From assembly GCF_041260155.1 (NCBI RefSeq), contig NC_091938.1, positions 13,421,428 through 13,485,427 of the forward strand: 64,000 nucleotides of DNA, in the 5' to 3' direction. Made by a program: the position numbers and the translations under genes. Positions 11,301 to 20,300 of this stretch are shown in pieces (positions within the stretch are counted from its first letter, which is position 1; each line of letters opens with the position of its first letter). The notes below the pieces were generated by a model, which made no database searches, was not told the DNA's origin, and saw only the letters and a list, made by a program, of their open reading frames with translations. This stretch comes from Ptychodera flava. Its lineage: Eukaryota > Hemichordata > Enteropneusta > Ptychoderidae.

Positions 11301-14300
11301 TTAGCACACCTCTTGATACTTTTAGAACGTCGACATGATGCCTGGCATTTTTCACGAAATTCGGACACCATTCTATCCATCGAAACCAATCGTCGTTCAC
11401 AGTTCCAACAAAGTTTACTTTCAATTAGCTGTGATATCGCAGCAGTACTTGTGGCGTGTATCGAACGTGCTCTGGTCATGGGGTCACGCAACAGTCGGCG
11501 ATGACCTCAATGACCCTAGCGCGATCGATACACGCCACAAGTACTGATACTGCTGCGATATCACAGCCACCCTTCAATCACCTCCATTTCCCTGTACTTC
11601 TAGATTAATCCTTTCAGTTTATTTTTCCCGTCTCGTGTGCCAATGTTTTTGGTTCGGATACCAGTGTTCGAACATAATTCTGATCCAGTCGAATTTTGAC
11701 CGGCGTTTTCATGGTAGCAGCCATATTATTTGTAGCATGTTCTGTCAGGTGACTAACCTCCGCCATCTTGAACAAAATTCTGTTCAAGATGGCTACCCGG
11801 TACCTGACCCTATATTTCCCCACGCCCTCTACCGGGGAAATGGGTCAGGGAACCAGACTATGCCAATACAAGCTACACAAAAGACAGCTACACAAGTGTT
11901 GTGCTCTTCAGGCTCAGCTAGTTTATTTGTAACATTGAAAACGAAAGAAAAACGCTGTAATATTGACTTATATAGCCATTTGTGAGCCCCTGTGCTGCAA
12001 CTTTATTTCCTCGGCTTCATATCCAACAAACAATCAAACGAACCTGTTTGATATCCCAGCTGCTTTTAATTGTAAAAAATAAAATCAAAACTATCCTCGT
12101 ATAAAACTTTCTGAGTATCATTAAGTCACTGCTGAATCGTGTGAAAATCAGCAGCCACGGCCCTATCTCTCGGTCAACTTACAAATAATTGTATTGACAT
12201 TGTTATCATTGCCACGTAACAGATAAGACTACGTTACAGTGTTATTTTGGCAATGGCATTTCAGTACACATGCATAACACGAGTCAGCTTTAAAATTACC
12301 AGTACTGCTTTAAGTAATTTCTTCACCTGAGCGACGTATTTTCTTGCATTTTCATGAAGAGTTCGCGCATGACTGATCTCCCCACCACCTTTCAGCCTCC
12401 ACCTCTTGCTCTTTTAGAGCAAATGACCTTGTAACTGGCTTCGATTTCCGGGTCAACTGTGAGAGTTGACCTTATGCGCATGCGCAATCAGAAGGCGCCA
12501 TGTTTTCAACGGTTCATCATATCAATGCATATCGGGGAGAGAAGCCAGCCTGCTCACCATTCGTACTTCAACAAATCTTATTTTTCAAGCACATTTTCGT
12601 CATCTGTACACCTTGGAAACAATGTGACATCAATTCTGATATGCATAGAAAGTGTTCCGATCGAGAATTACATCGGGTTGAGACATAGGTTTGCATAGAT
12701 AACTTGACGATGGCAGTGCCTCTACACTGCCAGCTGTACTGGTACAGCGGTAATTGTAATGCAACTTGTAAGGTAGGCCCGTGAGCTTGAGGTAGGCAAG
12801 GTTTGTTGATCGCCTGTTTTAATACCACGACCATATGAATTTGATTGTGTAACATGTAGAATATTTCAGTTCTAAATTTTTTAATAAAGCGTCGTTGAAT
12901 GTACTGAAATGCTTTGTATGCAGTTTATTCTGTTAATCATGTAATGATGTATGTACAGTTGAGAAAGATTTTGAAAAATTTGAGTAGGCCTAAGCATGCA
13001 CAATGTTCTACTCTCTATTTCGACCTGAATACCACTCATGATCGGTCATTGAATGATTGATTTTTCCAGCGTGAGATATCTTATGCAAAGGTCCATCGAT
13101 ACCATGGTGCTCAGTGAAGTTGCCACCAAATTACATCAAGAGGATGTTGTTGTGATATGCAATATTGTGATACTCATCATGAACTGCAGCCCTAGCCTGT
13201 GCTACACCATGACCATTGGTCAATTCTTAAAGTCTAAAAATTGATTGACATGTTAACATACTTACATTTTCATTTTCAACACTTTTGCAAGATCTCCATG
13301 CCTCACTAATTTCTAGTTCTTTGTCTTAGCTACATCTTATACGTAATTTATTCCATCTACATCTTGTCTGCCTTTCATCTACATTTTATCTACTCTCTAA
13401 ACTATGACCTGATGATTAATATGCACAAAAGTAGACGAAGCAATAGATCTACATCTTGTCTACATGTCATCTACCTGAGATCTACATTTCATCTAATTTT
13501 TCATCCACATTTTGTCTACATTTCATCTACTCTCTGAACTATGACCTCATTAGTATGCACAAAAGTAGATGAAGCAGTTCATCTACTGCCCAATTAAAAT
13601 AAAGTCTACTGTAGATCTAATGTGGACTAGATGTAGATCTCAATTTTCCGTAAGGGTGGGGCTTTTAAGTCAGGGTTTGTGCTGTAGTTTAATTGTCTGT
13701 CTTGACAAGTTAGCCAAGTTTGTTGGTGTATATGGTTCTAAAACTATGATTTTAATTCCTTAATTTGGGTATCTTGCACTGATTGGCGGGAACTTTGATA
13801 ACGATGACTTGGTGTACATCTACAAGCGTATATACTGTCCTTTATACACCGATTAACGGTAACTCAAATGGTCAAGTTGTTCAAAATCAGCAGAAATGTC
13901 AATCCACATCACAGTCATGTATTATTATGATTGTTAGTTTGCCTTTATTTAAAGTCGACAAACTGTTCAACCAATGGCTTTTCTCACACTGTGTCAAATA
14001 ATACAAACTTTACTCTATGTACATTAAAAAATAAAAGAAAAAAAAACATTGATAACAGATAACCCATGCTACAACTGTGACACAATTGCTACCAGGTCTA
14101 GCAAAGAAATTGCCCTAAAGCAAGACAAATGAAAATGACCGTGCATTTGTACTGATGTTCCAAGGTCAAGTGCATCGCAGTACAATTTACATTGTGTGGG
14201 ACATGTCAGCTCAGTCAAAATATTAAAGCATTGGAATAGTGCTCTACTGTATTGCAATGAACTTGATCCTCATAGGGTTATATAAAATAAAGAAAACCGT

Positions 14301-17300
14301 TTGATTACGTTGTGATATGCATACCACAAATGCTTAATCACCCCTGTTAAAAGTTACTGTGTAAGTGGGAGACAATGTCACTAAAATTATGTTATTTTCA
14401 AAAGGATATAAAGGTACAATATGTCTTTCATCGTAAATAATATTTTGTAACAAAATGCATGTGTAACCTTTGCCAAAGGCAAAATACAAATTATATTGTG
14501 AGTTGTTTTGCTTTTTAGCTCATATTTGGCATATGTATAAATACCAAAAAGAGCTTATATGGTGAGTCGGTGGTGTCTGTATGTTAGTATGTGCGGATGT
14601 ATGTCCGCCCAACTCAAAAACTCCCAAACCGCCGCACCTACCATCTTAGTATTTGGTGAACAGGTAGACCAAGGGGTTGAGATGTGAATTTGTATTTATA
14701 CTTGCTTATTTTTAACAGGCTGATGTGGACAAGGCAGTTGTTGCGGCTCAAGAGGCATTCCAGTTAGGATCAGCCTGGAGAACTATGGATGCTTCGGATC
14801 GCGGAGTCTTAATCAATAAGCTAGCAGATCTTATGGAAAGAGACATAGATTTATCTTGCTGTAGTGTTTGATATACACACCAACTGTTGAGCCATGAAGT
14901 TGTGAATTAGTGTGCAGAGATCTGTGAGCAAGCTTGCCTGCAGAAATTTTCTTTGGCAACAAATGATATGAATGAAATAATTTAAATGTAAGAAGCCTTC
15001 GTTGGAGACAAATGCCCATGGAATTATTAATTAGGAAGAATAACAAAATTTATTATTTGACGCCAAGAGCAATGTATATCAACATAATAAATGTGTGATC
15101 GGAAATTGCTCTAAAAACGGACTGAACATTACTTGTAATAAATACATATATCCACATTCATGCATACTGTGATGTTAGTTGATGCAAATTCAAGTGAAAA
15201 TAAATGTAAGACATACTTACTTACACTGGTAACTTTTGATGCAGGAGTTGTTACCATGGGCACATGTATATCACAAATAATGTCACACCTTGATGATGTA
15301 TAAATACAATGACATTTGAAGTCCTAGCTTTTTTGAGCTGAGCTCCGGAGCTTACACATGTATGATAGGTGGATGTGTAGCAGCGTCCAGTGTCTGTCAT
15401 CCATCATCCAGACTTCTGCAACCATGCAGCCTTCGGCATCTGTCAACTTTTTACATTCAAAGCTTCTTCTTCAAAACAGCTAGTGCGATTTCTTTATCCC
15501 TTTTCCTGCCGAGCGCCCTTGTCCGTTATTCTCCCAAGTCAGTAGAAAACCGCCCCATAATATGTGCCTGCAAAAGATTGGCTCTCCTGCATGTTATCCT
15601 GCCAGGCATTTTTGCAGAAATCGCCCATTTTCAGGGTAGTTTTAGCCGTACTTATACGTGTTAGACTTCGATAATTTCTACATGCCCGTAGACAGGGGAA
15701 GGAGCTCAAGGGTTGCTGCAGAAAAAAATTGAGGTCACCGGCTTTGTTTGCCCCTGGGAGTGCGTCAATTTATTGCCGTTTCATGTTTATTTTTTCGGAA
15801 ATAAACTCCTTCAGTATTACGTACGTCCGCTAGGCACAAACATCACCTCACTCGTCTGTTAGTCAGAGACCCTGAGGGTCGTGCTAGGGTGCAGCAGCAC
15901 CGTCAAACCTGTCCTGTTTCCCCAGGGTAGGGTCAATTGAATACGTACCTCCAACGACTTGGCAGTGTAGCACAAAAACTACGTTTTTGCCGTTGTATTA
16001 ACGACATGGCTGAGCCATTGAAGCACAGCTTACGTAGTTTTGCCAGCTCAGTTGGGAGTTGGCTTACGAGTGTTTACCGTTCATTACTGACTTAATCGAG
16101 TGGTCCTCAGTCAGGTACGGGTTTGTACCGACATGGCTTGGGCTGCAGCTAACCAGTGATAACCAGTCACTACCCCCAAGTCTTCAGTTCACTTTTGCGA
16201 TGCACGGGTGCAACGCAATATGCTTCCATTGTTCTAGCCATCGACGTGTCCACATGCTGGCAGCCATATTGTACTGCTAGCTGGTTTGCATAACAAAAGC
16301 AGTCCCTGCTAAATGCAGACGGTATCCCCGTACATGTAGCATATTGACCTCATGTGCCCTTTTGAATTCTCTGTACGCAAACAGCGTACGTAGTTACCAA
16401 TGCATCGGCAAGAGGATACGTTTGCCTGCAAACCAGAGCCAGTACTTCGGACGGTGGAATAAATAAAAAATCCAAAGCTACGTCCATTGAATGGCACGGC
16501 CAAGGCAGTGAAGGACGTTGCCTGGCTTGAACTTGCAGAGCTGAAGCCCAGCTTAGTACGTCGGACACCAGTTTGTAATGGTATTTCCGAGTCGTTCATA
16601 TCCGTTCCATGGGAGGAACAAGTCGAGCCGTCCCGTCAAAAATACGTTCTCATTTTCAGTCACGCACAACTGAATAAGTGACTTTCGTCTCGCACCATCG
16701 GCATATCTGCCAAGTCGTTTGCAAGAGGTAGCCTTCTAGATTAGCATTGCCGAGTTGGTCAAGTTCGGCAGCAATCTGTATAGTGCCAGGCAGCCAAGTA
16801 CGTCCAACTCCGCCAGAAAACGTCACCATGCTATCCTGCCAAGTCCGCTAAAAAGCGGTAAAAAAAAACCAGCCCCCCTCGGGTGTGGGGGACTGGCGGA
16901 CAGGTTTCTGCACCTTTCCCTGTCCTTGGACTCCCTGTGAACCCATTTCGAGAGCAAACGCCGTTCCTCGCCCAAAACCTGTCCTCGAACGACCCCTAGC
17001 GTGAGCAAGGGTTTGCTACACGTAGTTCCGTCGACTAGGCAGGAAAGGGGGTACCAAAAAGGAGCCCGATTTCCACCGCCTTAGGAGGATAACGGCCGTG
17101 GCTGCTCAGCTTCTAGCTACACCGAATTTCAAGCGGATTTTCACCGACTTGGCAGGAAAAGGGTTATATTTGCAGTACAGGTACCAGGGACGACCTGAAT
17201 CAGATTTGATGAAATATGCAATTTTTGTATATTAAGGCAATTTTTATCATTTTCGGTCAAAAAATCTTTAAAAATCTTCTTCAAAAGTACTGGTCAGACA

Positions 17301-20300
17301 GCTTGATAGTTTGGATATAGGTCATTTTTAGCTCACATTTGGTATACCAATGTGAGGTTATCGTATAAGCTGAAGTCGGTGGCGTCTGTATATATGTATA
17401 TGTGTGTGTATGTACATGTATGTATGTACCGGTATGTATGTATGTGCGTACGTACAGTATGTCCGTCAACATCAAAAACATGCGAACCGCTGCACATTTC
17501 AGCTTGGTATTTGGTGTGTGAATGCATCCTGGGCTATAGATGGGATTTTGTTTAAATGAAGTCTGCATTGCCAAAATTATGCAAATGAGCTTACAAAATG
17601 TGAAAATGGTCAAGAATTAATATCTCAAGAACCGCTGTTTTGATTGATTTGAAAATTTGTGTGCAAGTACCTTAGGTGAACCTAATACAGTTTTATGAAT
17701 ATTGTGAAGATCTCTTTAATTTTGTATTTTTGCTGAATTTTTTGGTAATTTTTCTCATTTTCAGTAAAAATTATTCTTCTCTGAAACCGCCAGCCCAATC
17801 GCTCTCAAATTTGGGTTAGATCTTTGTGAGGGTGTTACTTTTCTAATTTGTTGAAATTATGACAAAATTGGGAAAATTACTATTTTGGAGCAATTTTGTC
17901 ATTTTTGGTCAAAAAATCTTAAACGGTATTTTCTTTTTAAAACCCCTGGACAGACAGCTTTTATATTTGGTACACAGACGTACAGAGATGACAATAGATA
18001 GATATGTGGAAATTGTCCTGAAATATACAAATTTGTATTTTTAAGACAATATTGTCATTTTTGGTCAAGAAAACTTGTTCTCAAAATTACTTGTTTGATA
18101 GCTTTGTAATTTGGTATAAAAGTCCCGAGGGATGTTATTAGATAAATTTTCTGTTCAAAGCGTTTGGAAACCCCCAAATTTGTATATTTTAGGTAATTTT
18201 CTCAGTTTCTGACCTTAAATTACCTACACCAGCCCAGGATATGTTGTGAGACAGTTTCGAAGGCTGTGAACAAAATTTTGTCATATTTGGTATCAATTTG
18301 TAGGAAAATTTGATCCAGAAAACAAAGCTGAGGTGTATTTTTTCATCGCAGACCAATTTTTGCAACTTTTCTATGTAAGACATACAAGAACTGATGAGAA
18401 ATTTGGATCCAGGATAATTCCAGATGTTGTAATCACCGCCCACAGCGGAAGGCATTTCACTATCTGTAACTAACTTAAGTGCTGTTTACACTAGCATGAT
18501 AACACTCATAGCATTAATTAAAAATTTCCCAAGGTTGTAAATACATTTCCTGTCATCTGGCGTTATGTAATACCAAGGGATGGAACATTTGATATTCAGG
18601 AGGGGGTAGGGTCTAGAAGATTGATGAGGTAGCATTACTTTTTACCAGATCCCTTGTACATTTTTTTACCCACTCCCACCTTTTCTTTTTATCAAGCCTT
18701 CTCTGTCTATTTTTTGTTGTTGACATTTGGTTATGTATTTAGGATCTGCTTATCCCATTGCTATAGAAGTTGATATGCATGTTCCTAAAAATGACCTCCA
18801 GTACCTAAGTTGGAGACCTTATTTGCTTTTGTCATTCTTGTTTTTCCTGGTTTAAAGATTTCTCGAATGGACCAATTCAAACCGAATGTGAGCACACTGT
18901 CCTTGACGGTATTTTTTGATAATGAAATTGTTTGAAATATGCAAATTAGCTCCAAAAAAGGCGTTTTTGGTAAAAAATCTTCTTCTTCATAACCGCTGGT
19001 CAGACAGCTTTGTTATTTGGTATACAGGTCCCTAGGGATAAGCCAACTTAGATTTGTTCAAATTTTGATGAAATATGCAAATCTGTATTTTTAAGGAATT
19101 TTTTGGTCATTTTTGGTCAAAACTTTATTTCATCAAATCGCTCGTCTGACAGCTTTGATATTTGGTATACAGATTCCTACAGATGAACTAAATATGATAT
19201 ATTGAATATATGACAAAATCTGCAATTTTGTATTTTTGGTGCAATTTTTGCCATTTTTGGTCAAAAAATGTGTTACTCAAAAATTACTTGTCTGATGCCT
19301 TTGATATTTGGTATACAGGTTCCTAGGGGTTGTCTTAATGTGATATATTGAAATTTAATGAAATCTTCAATTTTTGTATTTTTGGGTCAATTTTTGCCAT
19401 TTTTGGTCAAAATATTTGTTTCTCAAAAGTTACTCATCTGATAGCTTTGATATTTGGTAGACAGGTTCCGAGGCATTATCTTAATGTTGAAATTATGATG
19501 AAATCATCAATTTTGTATTTTTGCAGCTAATTTTGCCATTTTTGGTCAGGCCATCCTGAAATGAGCTATCAAAGATATCCACCTTCTTCATCAATACATG
19601 TGTCACTAAAAGTTATTCTACATAACACAGCAGACCTCTGTCAACTGTTGGGTCGCTTATTTTTTCAAAACCGCTGGTCAGACAGCTTTAATATTGGTTT
19701 ACAGGTCCTCAGGATGACCTTAGTGAGATAATTTCATACAGTTAGGAAATACTTAATTTTGTATCCATGTCTATAGTAGCTTCAGGGACTTTGGCCCTAT
19801 GTTTTTTCTGGTTGTACTGTGTAGAAATCATTGTCATAATATCAATGTAGAATTTTGCTGCACTGAACAGATAGAAATAACATTCATCATTGTTGGTACC
19901 AATACTACTATTATGTTTGTCATTTTTGGTCAAATGTTTTTCACCCAAACCACCTGTATGGTAGCTTTGATACAGGTTCATAGGGATGATGAAAATATGA
20001 TACATTCAAATTGTAATGAAATCTAAAGTTTTGTACTTTTGGAGCAATTTTTGCCATTTTGGTCAAAAAATTTGTTTCTCAAAAACTACTCGTATGCAAG
20101 TTCCGAGGGATTAATCTTATTGTGATATATTGAAATTATGTTGAAATCTGCAATTTTGTATTTTAGGGACAATTTTTGCCATTTTTGGTCAAAAAAATTG
20201 TTTCTTAAAAAAATACTCATCTGATAGCTGTGATATTTTGTTGACATGTTCTTAGGGATAATCTTAATATGAGATTGTGTATTTTTGCAGCTCTTTTTGC

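Larger units (their letters stand above)
10365..11994. mobile_element. Nested inverted-repeat transposon, 7-bp TSD
   Basis: The termini are CACAGGGGCTCACAAATGG at 10365 and its inverse ending at 11994. They are flanked by CTGCAAC on both sides (10358-10364 and 11995-12001), a 7-bp target duplication. The CAGGGGC terminus resembles hAT elements, though those usually make 8 bp. The left arm is duplicated in tandem (second copy from 10644 to about 10852), and the inverted arm (about 10885-11042 continuing at 11861-11994) is split by a second transposon. Open frames here (10336-10566, 11635-11985) are arm sequence, not genes. Confidence 0.75.
9554..13662. mobile_element. 4.1-kb inverted-repeat element with TCTAC subterminal motifs
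   Basis: The ends are inverted copies: CCCTTACGGAAAA at 9560-9572 and TTTTCCGTAAGGG at 13644-13656, with weaker similarity a few bases further out. Inside both ends lie dense arrays of TCTAC/GTAGA motifs, often as ATCTACATCTTGTCTAC-like runs (about 9583-9870 and 13325-13640). They look like clustered subterminal protein-binding sites. No transposase frame was found, so it is non-autonomous. Two further transposons are nested inside (10365-11994 and 11043-11860). No clear target-site duplication was seen. Confidence 0.65.

Noticed and set aside
10336-11985. Open frames of 60-131 codons in the nested transposons
   Set aside because: They repeat with the inverted and duplicated arms and show no transposase residues.
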